Both the position numbers and the translations under genes were made by a program. A stretch of 64,000 nt of DNA from Morella rubra (Eukaryota; Streptophyta; Magnoliopsida; Fagales; Myricaceae): assembly GCA_003952965.2 (NCBI GenBank), contig CM025852.1:13855033-13919032 (forward strand), given 5' to 3'. Below, piece by piece: positions 11,330 to 20,829 of this stretch. The notes under the pieces were generated by a model. That model saw only the letters and a list, made by a program, of their open reading frames with translations, was not told where the DNA came from and did no database searches. How positions within the stretch are numbered: the first letter of the stretch is position 1; each line of letters starts with the position of its first letter.

Positions 11330-11600
11330 AGTTTAGAGTGAAGAGGGGAGAGAAATAGTAACAAGAGACAAGATTTTAAGTGGTTCGATCTATAAGACCT
11401 ACATCCACTGTGAAAGCCCTCTATGGCTGTATTTTGTGTTATGAGTCCATACATATTACAATTGAAGATCTTTATTTATAGAGACAATACAAAGCATAAT
11501 AGGAAAATATTCTTATATTTAAATTTGAATATTTACATTTGAAATTTGAATCTTCATTACAATATCAATAATGACAAGTAGGTACAAATTTACGAGAAGT
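11330..11600 (-). repeat. LTR-like fragment, copy 1
   Basis: On the minus strand a TATA-like CTATAAATAAAG is followed by GTGGATGTAGGTCTT and CGAACCACTTAAAATCTTG. That combination marks the promoter and leader of plant copia LTRs. It starts a few bases after the terpene synthase stop and lies before the gag fragment in the same orientation. Borders are not defined. It recurs at 17021-17290. Confidence 0.5.
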
Positions 11601-11617
11601 GTGTATCCTTGTATTTG

Positions 11618-13125
11618 TCATCAGTGAATGAGAACTAACAACTTGTGAGACGATCTGTTTACCTTTTCAGAAGGACTTTTGACCTTTGGATTCTTGACTG
11701 GTATGGATGCAATAACGAACATAGTTTTAGAAGTTGACATGTCATTCGAGTCATTGTAGCCCAAACCTTTCCTATTTCTAGGAGTTGTTCCCAAGCTTAG
11801 CATGTGGTCAAGCTTTTTAGACCCACTAGAGAATTGTTGAAGTTGAGCATTAGATTTCTCTAGTTTGCACTCTAAGTCTTTGACTTCAGCTTCAAGGGCC
11901 AAGTTCTTCAGTTTCAAGTCATCAGAAACTTGATGTATTCTTCAAGCGTGACAGTGAGGTTATCCCTTTCAAATTAAGTCTCATGAAGTTTCAGGCTTTC
12001 CCTAAAGAGCTTGTCATACACCTCTTGCAAGCTTTCTTCAGCATCAGATTCATCCTCAGATGTCTCCGTTTCAGAGTTAATATCCTGCAAATCACAATTA
12101 TCTGTACTAGACATAAAAACCATAAAATTTACTTGTTCCTTTGAAGATGATTTATCACTGTCAGTGCTGGAGTTGGATTCATCATCACTAAGCGATGCAT
12201 TCATGGCTTTCCCTTTGGTTTTGAGGTATGTAGTACACTCTGACCGAATGTGACCAAAACCTTGACATTCAAAACACTGAGTCTTCTTATTATTGGTCTC
12301 ATTTGCAATGTGCTTATCTCTTTTCTCCTATCTAAACCCACTGGAGTTACCATGATTCTTTTCAGAACTCTTGTTGATTCTCGTTGATTACCTTTTAATC
12401 TCAAAAAATTTCTGAATTTTTTGACTAAAACACTAAAGTTCTCATCATCTAGAGATTCATCTAACTCAAAACAGACTTCTTCTTTATTGGATCTCAAGGC
12501 AATAGACTTGTTCTTCTTAGGTTGAGGCAATGTCTGTTCATAGGTTTGCAAAGACCCAACTAGTTCTTCAATCTTCATCGTGTTCAGGTCTTTACTTTCT
12601 CAATTGCTGTAACTTTGGGTCTAAATCTCTCAGGAAGAGATCTCATAACTTTTCTCACAACTCTACTTTCTGTATCCTCTCTCCCAGGTTGTAGCTTGAG
12701 TTAACTATGTCATTTAGCTTTGCATAGAACTCATCAAACGTCTCATCTTCCTTCATTCGAATTTCTTCAAACTTTGTGGTCAACATCTGAAGCTTCGAGT
12801 TGGTACCTTCATGAGTAGTCTCTAAAATCTCCCAAGCTTCCTTAGAAGTTTCACACATAGAAATTCGCTTAAATTCATCAGAAGAAACAGCCATAAAAAT
12901 AGAATTTAAGCCTTCACTATTCCAATTACATTCACTGATCTCATTAATAGACCAGGTGCTTGTATCTTTAGGTGTCAAACACCTTATCAGCCAGACCACC
13001 CTTCACACAAGGACACGTTCATCAAGGATTTTAGAACTATCTCATGCGTAACTTTCTAGTAAGCATAATTGTTTCCATCAAAATATAGAGGCACAAACAA
13101 AAACTGACTTTGATTCATCTAGACT
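11618..13125 (-). pseudogene. Copia gag fragment, copy 1
   Basis: From right to left the text gives a UBN2 gag block (CNWNSEGLNSIFMAVSSDEF, then KRISMCETSKEAWEILE), EERIRMKEDETFDEFYAKL-like text, a frameshifted CFECQGFGHIRSEC-like zinc knuckle near 12270, an acidic serine-rich stretch (DDESNSSTDSDKSSS) and a coiled-coil-like tail ending in HMLSLGTTPRNRKGLGYND. It is cut at both ends: no protease follows on the left, and the right end joins the filler at 13126. It is homologous to gag at 5869-6853 but from a different copy. Confidence 0.85.
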
Positions 13126-13149
13126 GTAAGTAGTCCGAAATGGTTTTTC
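13126..13149. other. 24-nt filler at the duplication junction
   Basis: The bases between the end of copy 1 (CATCTAGACT) and the start of copy 2 (CATATCTTTATA) match LTR positions 8461-8484 at 23 of 24 places. The sole difference is an A for T at the third base. This looks like templated filler from repair of a break. The source also exists in copy 2 near 14155. Confidence 0.8.
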
Positions 13150-14411
13150 CATATCTTTATAACTCTCAAATCTCTTTTATATCCTTGGGGAGTTAGGTTT
13201 GAGATAGAGTCTTAAAAGCAGTTAAAATCGTGCTTCAAAATCATTAAAGGCTGCATTTTTAGTTATAGCAGTCAATCGGGTTCCTATACCGGTCAACCTA
13301 ATATCAATCACTTCATATAGCGGTTGACTAGAATAGTTTTTCAAATGTTAACACGCCAGCATTTATGACTGTTGGGACAACAGACACCTGTAGTGGTCGA
13401 TCACTATAGATACCAGTCGACCGATACAACTAGAGTTTTGACAGACTTGTCCCAAACGGCTAGCACGGGCTATTTTTGCCTTGAGGTTTATATATAAACC
13501 ACTCTTAAACTTGCAAAATGTGCTAGAATGACCATTGATCATTTATCAAGCTAGAGTGATATAAAAACTATCAACTCTTAGTATTTTCATTTCATTCACA
13601 CAAAACTCTCCCACATACACTTCCTTGCTATTGTGTGAGATCAATGGGATAGAATTTTATTGTAATATCAATTCCATTGAGTGAGTCTTATTGTTGTAAA
13701 ATCACTCTACTTCATTATTAGATGAGAGGAATTCTCTTGTGACCTTTTGGTGAAGTGTGTTCATTGAAATAAGGAGGTTTGTGAGGGTGTTCACAAAACT
13801 TAGCCTTGAGGCTTGGAGAGGTGCTTCTCAAAGCTTAAGTGTAAGAAACCATTCCCTTGATGTAAGGAAACTAGTGGAGAAACCTCAAGGCTTGTCAAGG
13901 AACTTGAAGGGTCGACGTAGGCGGTTTTGCCAAACCACCTAAAAATCTTATGTTTGCTCTCTCTCTAACTTTTTTTTTTTTTCTAGTACTCTTGTATTAA
14001 TTATTGCACATTAGTTGTACTAGAATTTTTCTTACTTTGCAAACACATTTTTGGGGTTAAATCGAAAAAGTTTTTAAAACCCAATTCACTTCTCCTCTTG
14101 GGTCATCTTAATCCTAGAATTTCAAGGTTTTCTTCTTAGTGGATTTCAGGTGGTTAGTAGTCCGAAATGGTTTTTCTTTTGAATAATTTTTCAGAGGTTT
14201 TCTACTTTGTCAACAAAATACTTTATGTATTGGTGTGATTGAAGTTTGATTTAATTTTTTGCTACTTATTTTGTTGATTGAGTTGATTATTATGCATATC
14301 GGGACTAAACAATTTAGAACGTGTTTTAAAATTGTTATTGAATTTTTAATTAGAGTGAAAACACCTATTCACCCTCTGTAGGTGTTGTTAGGGTCTAAAC
14401 TATGTTTTTCA
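13150..14411 (+). repeat. Plus-strand LTR, truncated duplicate
   Basis: It corresponds to 7458-8719 and lacks the first 195 bases of that LTR, because the duplication breakpoint lies inside it. It ends with the same TTTTTCA. Confidence 0.85.
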
Positions 14412-15345
14412 TAATGAATTGTATATATAGGTTGTGACTAACTTATTTATAAATAGTTGTTTATAACATTAGCAATCAAAGATCACAACTTCCAAAATAA
14501 ATCAAAGACTATTTATTTTTGCATAGGAGGAAGATAGTAAGTACATTCAAGAACGAGTAGTATTATCGCATCTTTGAGCTCTAGATAACGAGTTGATTTC
14601 ATTTGTTTGGACCTATAATTATGCTAAAAAAGCCGAAATTCGAACGACCAAAACTACAGATTTGTATAATAAGACACATCAAAGAAAAACATCACCTAGG
14701 GGAGTGTACGATATTGTTTGCAAAAACTATGTGGGTCAAATGATATCCAATTTAAATATTTGTGCTTTATGATCATAATAGAATGTACAATATCATGTAA
14801 CAGTGTATTTGTGCTTTTCCTTTTTGGCTCTCTCTTTCACTCTCTTCTCCTCTTCTTCTCTTTTCTTTTCTTCTCTTCCTCCATTGTTGCTACCTTCAAC
14901 CTTTCTTTAATTCTATTTTTAGTTTTTAGTGTTGTTTTATTTATGCTTTGTGAATTCAATGTGTTATATTGTGATTCCTAGGAACTAGATTCAAGTTTCT
15001 TGCTCTTGCTCTTTCACTTTCATTTTTGTATTCTTGGTGTTCTTGCTTTCTTTTGAGCTTGAAACTTAGGCTGTAATTACAATTTATTACTTAATCCAAG
15101 AATCTTATGAAGTTTTATTCTTTTCTAGTCATTTAGATTTTGTTCTTTAATTTCTCGCTCTTTATATTCCGTCTTTACATTCCCTTTTTACTTTCCGCTC
15201 TTTGATCCTTGTTATTTGCTATCTGTTATTTGCTTTAGATGTTTGTTCATTTGTAATGATTTAATTTTGTTTCGAATTCTCAAAAATTCAAAAAACAAGT
15301 TTGAACTTTGTTCAATAACTTTTATCTCTCATTATTACACTCATT

Positions 15346-15383
<38 letters not shown>

Positions 15384-15453
15384 GACACTATCAATTCACT
15401 TAATTAACCATCCAAGTAATTTAGTCGAGTTCATAGTAGTAATTAAGCATTAA
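14412..15453. other. Spacer in duplication copy 2, with (CA)n repeat
   Basis: Duplicate of 8720-9762; the CA repeat lies at 15347-15378. No gene was seen. Confidence 0.7.
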
Positions 15454-16484
15454 GGGTTAAATACACTTTGCCCCCTTATCTTTGGGGGTAACTACATAAT
15501 GTACCCCGATGTATTATTTTTGAGAAATTGTACCGAAAAAGTTACACATTATTTCGATTTGGACCTTGTACCGTAATTGGGCGTCAATTTAGATGGATTT
15601 CGTCAAAATGTGTCTCTCACGTGACTTCCACCTAAGTGAGATTACGTATCTGTATAGCACATCACATGTCAAACTACTCTATTGTGAACTCTTCAGTGGA
15701 ATGGAAAGCAAGTTCCTCCTTAAAGATGAAGCGAAGGCAGTAGTACACCCTGATTCTAGAGGTCAGGGTAAGAACGAAACCAGCGCATCCAAGTCCTCTT
15801 TTTGTTCCTATTCCTCCAGGGATTCGAAATGTGGCCATAAAACAACAGAGTGTCTCTATAGTGCTTGCTTACTTTGTGTTTGTTGCCCTCTTTCTGTTGT
15901 GTAAAGGGCTGCGTCCGACTTCCTTGCAAGTTAGGGTGGCAAGCTGCAAAGCATGTGAAGCGTTGGGTTTGTTGTAGGTCGGAGATGAGGGATTTTGTAG
16001 CATGTTCTTCATTTTCTATCAAGAAGTTTGCATTCACACTCCAAGTCTTTGGCTGGTCCAAAAAAGAGGATGATACACTTGGCGAACTAATCAGACTTCT
16101 CCAAGTTTGCAGGGGGTTGGAATTAGAAGTAAAAAATTATGGTTTCAAGTCTATGTTACCTCTTGCTGGGTCAGCAAACTATGAATTGGGGGGTTAGCGT
16201 GAGATGTCAAAGAACAAGGTGTTGGAAGCTTTGAGTAGTTCACAAGAGATGCAAAGAAAGATTTGAGTGGGGACGACGCCAATCACGTGAGAGGGCAGAT
16301 TCGTAATCTCACGTAGGTGGCAATCACGTGAGAGGCACGTTTCGACAAAATCCGTCTAAATTGTGATATAGGATCCAAATCGAAATAATATGTAAATTTA
16401 TGGGTCCAATGTCTTAAAAATAATACATCGGGGTGCAAAATGTAAATACCCCCAAAGATAAGGGGACAAAGTATATTTAACTAT
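15454..16484. mobile_element. Non-autonomous TIR element, copy 2
   Basis: Duplicate of the element at 9763-10793 with the same inverted ends. It was carried by the tandem duplication and not inserted independently, because its flanks are identical too. Confidence 0.75.
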
Positions 16485-16502
16485 ATTTTAATGTATAACC
16501 AT

Positions 16503-17012
16503 GAAGTTGATAAACCGTCATGTTCAAGCTATCTTTGCCAAAGCCAAATGGTTTAATGAAAATCATATGCCTACCATGGAGGAGTATATGAGTGTCGCAC
16601 AAATAACTTGTGGTTAATTACTTCGCTGCTACAACAAGAAGTTCTGTCGGCATGGGAGACATTGCGACAAAGAAGGCCTTTGATTAGGTCTTCAACTTCC
16701 CTAAGGTTCTTCGAGCAGCAACAACCATCTTCAGGCTCACAGATGACCTTGTTACAAATGAGGTACGTACATGCGCAAGATCATGAGCTAATCCGAACTA
16801 TATACATGTATATATAGCAAAGGATCAAGTACTATTGTTATATTAATAATATCTGTACGCAATGTTTGAAATTTCTTCATTATAAATCTGGTTTGCAGTT
16901 AGAGCAAAAGAGAGGGCATGTTGTTTCAGCCATCAAATGCTATATGAAGCAACATGGTGTCTCCAAGAAACAGGTACATGAAGAATTGCATAAACAAATA
17001 ATGGATGCATGA
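16503..17012 (+). pseudogene. Terpene synthase C-terminal exon pair, dead copy 2
   Basis: Copy of 10812-11321. The exons lie at about 16503-16762 and 16899-17012, with the same donor, acceptor, frame break and premature stops. The shared lesions show the gene fragment was already dead when duplicated. Confidence 0.87.
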
Positions 17013-17020
17013 GAAGAAAA

Positions 17021-17290
17021 AGTTTAGAGTGAAGAGGGGAGAGAAATAGTAACAAGAGACAAGATTTTAAGTGGTTCGATCTATAAGACCTACATCCACT
17101 GTGAAAGCCCTCTATGGCTGTATTTTGTGTTATGAGTCCATACATATTACAATTGAAGATCTTTATTTATAGAGACAATACAAAGCATAATAGGAAAATA
17201 TTCTATATTTAAATTTGAATATCTTACATTTGAAATTTGAATCTTCATTACAATATCAATAATGACAAGTAGGTACAAATTTACGAGAAG
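17021..17290 (-). repeat. LTR-like fragment, copy 2
   Basis: Duplicate of 11330-11600, with a one-base deletion in the TTCTTATATTT stretch and a one-base insertion shortly after it. Confidence 0.5.
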
Positions 17291-17308
17291 TGTGTATCCT
17301 TGTATTTG

Positions 17309-18894
17309 TCATCAGTGAATGAGAACTAACAACTTGTGAGACGATCTGTTTACCTTTTCAGAAGGACTTTTGACCTTTGGATTCTTGACTGGTATGGATG
17401 CAATAACGAACATAGTTTTAGAAGTTGACATGTCATTCGAGTCATTGTAGCCCAAACCTTTCCTATTTCTAGGAGTTGTTCCCAAGCTTAGCATGTGGTC
17501 AAGCTTTTTGGGCCCACTAGAGAATTGCTGAAGTTGAATTGATTTCTCTAGTTTACTCTAAGTTCATTTTTCTCTAGACTTCTTTGACTTCACTTCAAGG
17601 GCCAAGTTCTTCAGTTTCAAGTCATCAGATAACTTGATGTATTCTTCAAGCTTGACAGTGAGGTTATCCCTTTCAAATTAAGTCTCATGAAGTTTCAGGC
17701 TTTCCCTAAAGAGCTTGTCATACACCTCTTGCAAGCTTTCTTCAGCATCAGATTCATCCTCAGATGTCTCCGTTTCAGAGTTAATATCCTGCAAATCACA
17801 ATTATCTGTACTAGACATAAAAACCATAAAATTTACTTGTTCCTTTGAAGATGATTTATCACTGTCAGTGCTGGAGTTGGATTCATCATCACTAAGCGAT
17901 GCATTCATGGCTTTCCCTTTGGTTTTGAGGTATGTAGTACACTCTGACCGAATGTGACCAAAACCTTGACATTCAAAACACTGAGTCTTCTTATTATTGG
18001 TCTCATTTGCAATGTGCTTATCTCTCTTCTCCTTTCTAAACCCACTGGAGCTACCATGATTCTTTTCAGAACTTTGTTAAATCTCTTGATCACCTTTTAA
18101 TCTCAAAAATTTCTGAATTTTTTGACTAGAACACTAAAGTTCTCATCATCTAGAGATTCATCTAACTCAAAACAGACTTCTTCTTTATTGGATCTCAAGG
18201 CAATAGACTTGTTCTCTTAGGTTGAGGCAATGTCTCTTCATAGGTTTGTAAAGACCCAACTAGTTCTTCAATCTTCATCGTGTTCAGGTCTTTACTTTCT
18301 CAATTGCTGTAACTTTGGGTCTAAATCTCTCAGGAAGAGATCTCATAACTTTTCTCACAACTCTACTTTCTTGTATCCTCTCTCCCAGGTTGTAGCTTGA
18401 GTTAACTATGTCATTTAGCTTTGCATAGAACTCATCAAACGTCTCATCTTCCTTCATTCGAATTTCTTCAAACTTTGTGTCAACATCTGAAGCTTCGAGT
18501 TTTTAACAATCTTGGTACCTTCATGCCTAGTCTCTAAAATCTCCCAAGCTTCCTTAAAAGTTCCACACATAGAAATTCGCTTAAATTCGTCAGAAGAAAC
18601 AGCCATAAAAATAGAATTTAAGCCTTCACTATTCCAATTGCACTCATTCATCTCATCTTTAGACCAGGTGCTTGTATCTTTAGGTGTCACAACACCTTTG
18701 ACATCAGTAGAGGGTACCAACCAACCCTTCACATAAGTACCCCAGACACGTTCATCTAAGGATTTTAGGAACATCTCATGCGTACTTTCTAGTAAGCATA
18801 ATTGTTTCTATCAAAATATAGAGGCACAAACAAAAACTGACTTTGATTCATCTAGACTAAGGGCCAAGGACCGATATTAAGCTCTCATACCAAT
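17309..18894 (-). pseudogene. Copia gag fragment, copy 2, with primer binding site
   Basis: Homologous to 11618-13125 but extends further right, through the gag start region to a primer site (ATTGGTATGAGAGCT on the minus strand) abutting the LTR at 18895. The gag block reads MFLKSLDERVWGTYVKGWLV, then STWSKDEMNECNWNSEGLNS and KEAWEILETRHEGTKIVKNS. It differs from copy 1 by several indels, including a segment around 17540-17600 rearranged relative to 11840-11890. Copy 2 therefore keeps the original link between gag and LTR that copy 1 lost. Confidence 0.85.
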
Positions 18895-19864
18895 TGAAAA
18901 ATTCGATTTAAACCCTAATATCACTTAAAGGGGGTGAATACGTGTTTTTCCTCTAATTAACAAATCAATAATAATTTTAAAACATGTTCTAAAATTGTTC
19001 AGTCTAGATATGCATAATAATCAACTCAATCAACAAATAAGCAACGGAAAATTAAAACAAACTTCAATCACACAAAGAGACAAGGATTTGGTGACGAAGT
19101 GGAAAACCTTTGAAATACCATTCAAAGGAAAAACCACTCCGGGCTAGCAGCCACCTGAAATCCACTAAGAAGAAAACCTTACAAACAGTGATTCAAACAG
19201 GGGCAACCCCAGTTTCTTGACTCTGACAACCTGATGTAATAATCTAAGCTCCCTGCTTAGACCCGCTCCGTGCGGCATTCCCCTCAGACCTTTGAGGTTC
19301 TTCTTATGGATTCTTCACGAAACAACTTTGTTCTTCAGCACCTTCAATACCATGAAGTTACAAAGATATTTGATGGAAGAATAGAGAAAAACTCATCAAT
19401 GTTGAAGCACAAATCTTCTAACATTTTTCTCTCAAGGAAGGAGGCACAAATATTCTCAATGGAGCCTCAATAAAGGTTCTAGTCGGCCTCCCAAAACCTA
19501 GTAGGGTTTCACAAGTTTTTACAAGGAAATCCAAAAATTTAGTAATTTTTTAAATTCGCCGGAAGTCGCTCGAGTGCTCGTCGAACGCTTATGTTTCTGT
19601 TTGAAATTATAACTGAGCGCTTGTTGAACGCTGCTGATGAATTTTTCCAAGGGTGCTCGAGCGCTTGTTGAATGCTGGTTGAACGTGATGACTCTGTATG
19701 GAATTTTTCCAAGGACGCTCAAGTGCTTGTTGAACTCTGGTTGAACGTGATGACTTTGGACAGACCATCAACACTAACTCTTGAACAAATGTGGGGACCA
19801 AAATTACAACTCGATCACGACATATTTTGACATGGAATGATGCCAACACAAAAATATCCTAACA
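18895..19864 (-). repeat. Copia 5' LTR, minus orientation
   Basis: The right end reads TGTTAGGATATTTTTGTG on the minus strand, a common plant copia LTR start. The left end is CA next to the primer binding site, giving a 970-base LTR with TG...CA termini. Its last 300 bases resemble the ends of the 6896 and 8719 LTRs, but the rest differs, so it is another subfamily. The matching 3' LTR is not in the window, so no target duplication can be checked. Confidence 0.75.
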
Positions 19865-19959
19865 CCTTGGTTAAACATGGCCAAGGGTTCCGACTTTTTT
19901 TTCCAAAGCCATTTCATGCCTCAATTTAACAAGTTGGACCCGTTATCACACTGCTTGCG

Positions 19960-20780
19960 AAATCAATGACGAATTTATGGGGCTAAGCGGGGCCATGGCT
20001 ACACACGAGGGGAGGGATATCATAGTGTTATATGTCGTTGGTTTTGAGGCTACCCTTGAAATTGATCAGTTGGTGAGGTTGACGAAGAAACTAAAAGGCA
20101 TCGTCTTAGTATCGGTACAAAGTGATGGTGGATCCATCTGCATCTATCAGGTCCTTACCTTCCAAGGTTAGGAGCAACAGCTATCTTGCGCCAACCACTC
20201 ATGCTTCCTAATTGTCCAAAGAGTTCTATGCTGCGTTGGTGGAGGTGGATACTGACGTTGAGGAGTGAGAGGTCGTCGTTCGGGGAGTTCGAGTCAGGAT
20301 TTCACCCAACATCTTCGCCTAGTACTTGGGCATTCATAAGCCAACTCCAGCCTATCCTATTGTGGAGCCCTCTGAGGTGGCCCAAGGAGATCTTTCGGAT
20401 GACGACGGGAGAGGATCATTATTTGATCTAGTCATCCATGCCGTAGCAATAGCTGATTGGCTTTTGGCACACGTTGTACCTCATTTTCGTTCGCAACATA
20501 AACCAAGACTCCATCACACAAAGTGCACAGCCCCCAAAGTGCGATTCATGTTGATGGTCAGGCATCAAAACCGATCGACCTGCCTTTCTATATGCTTCGG
20601 GCAATCTTCTCCAAGGCTCAGTCAATGAGTGGGGTTCAAGGTCTACCATATAGGGTGATGTTCTACCGCTTGTTGGTGGACGCCGAGGTTGAAGTCAGGC
20701 ATCACAAGCCAACGACTAAGCAACTCGGTCCAATCAACACTGTCACAACTCAGCGTAGCTTCGTACACGGATCAATAACA
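19960..20780 (+). pseudogene. Retroelement ORF1 remnant (putative plant transposon protein type)
   Basis: A broken frame reads EFYAALVEVDTDVEE, a stop, EVVVRGVRVRISPNIFA, a stop, then YLGIHKPTPAYPIVEPSEVA. A second frame reads IHVDGQASKPIDLPFYMLRA, IFSKAQSMSGVQGLPYRVMF and EVRHHKPTTKQLGPIN. The REFYAAL-then-VVVRG-then-DLP-then-LPY sequence of blocks matches the ORF1 domain also seen at 1-400. It is in the opposite strand sense to the copia LTR next to it and is a separate, older insertion. No LTRs were found for it. Confidence 0.5.
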
Positions 20781-20829
20781 CGTCGTTGTAGTGCTGCAAC
20801 ACTATCATACTTACATAGTTAATAACATT

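Larger units (their letters stand above)
7458..18858. repeat. Direct tandem duplication of about 5.7 kb
   Basis: Copy 1 is 7458-13125 and copy 2 is 13150-18858. The offset is 5,692 at the left end and 5,691 through most of the unit, rising to 5,733 at the right end. From the LTR through the terpene synthase remnant the copies are nearly identical. Differences seen include one base at 8234 versus 13925, one CA unit in the microsatellite and a one-base indel near 11513. The gag part (11780-13125 versus 17471-18858) carries many more small indels. Order in each copy: plus-strand LTR, AT-rich spacer, CA repeat, TIR element, terpene synthase exons, LTR-like fragment, copia gag. Near-identity suggests a recent event, though an assembly duplication cannot be excluded. 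Confidence 0.92.
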
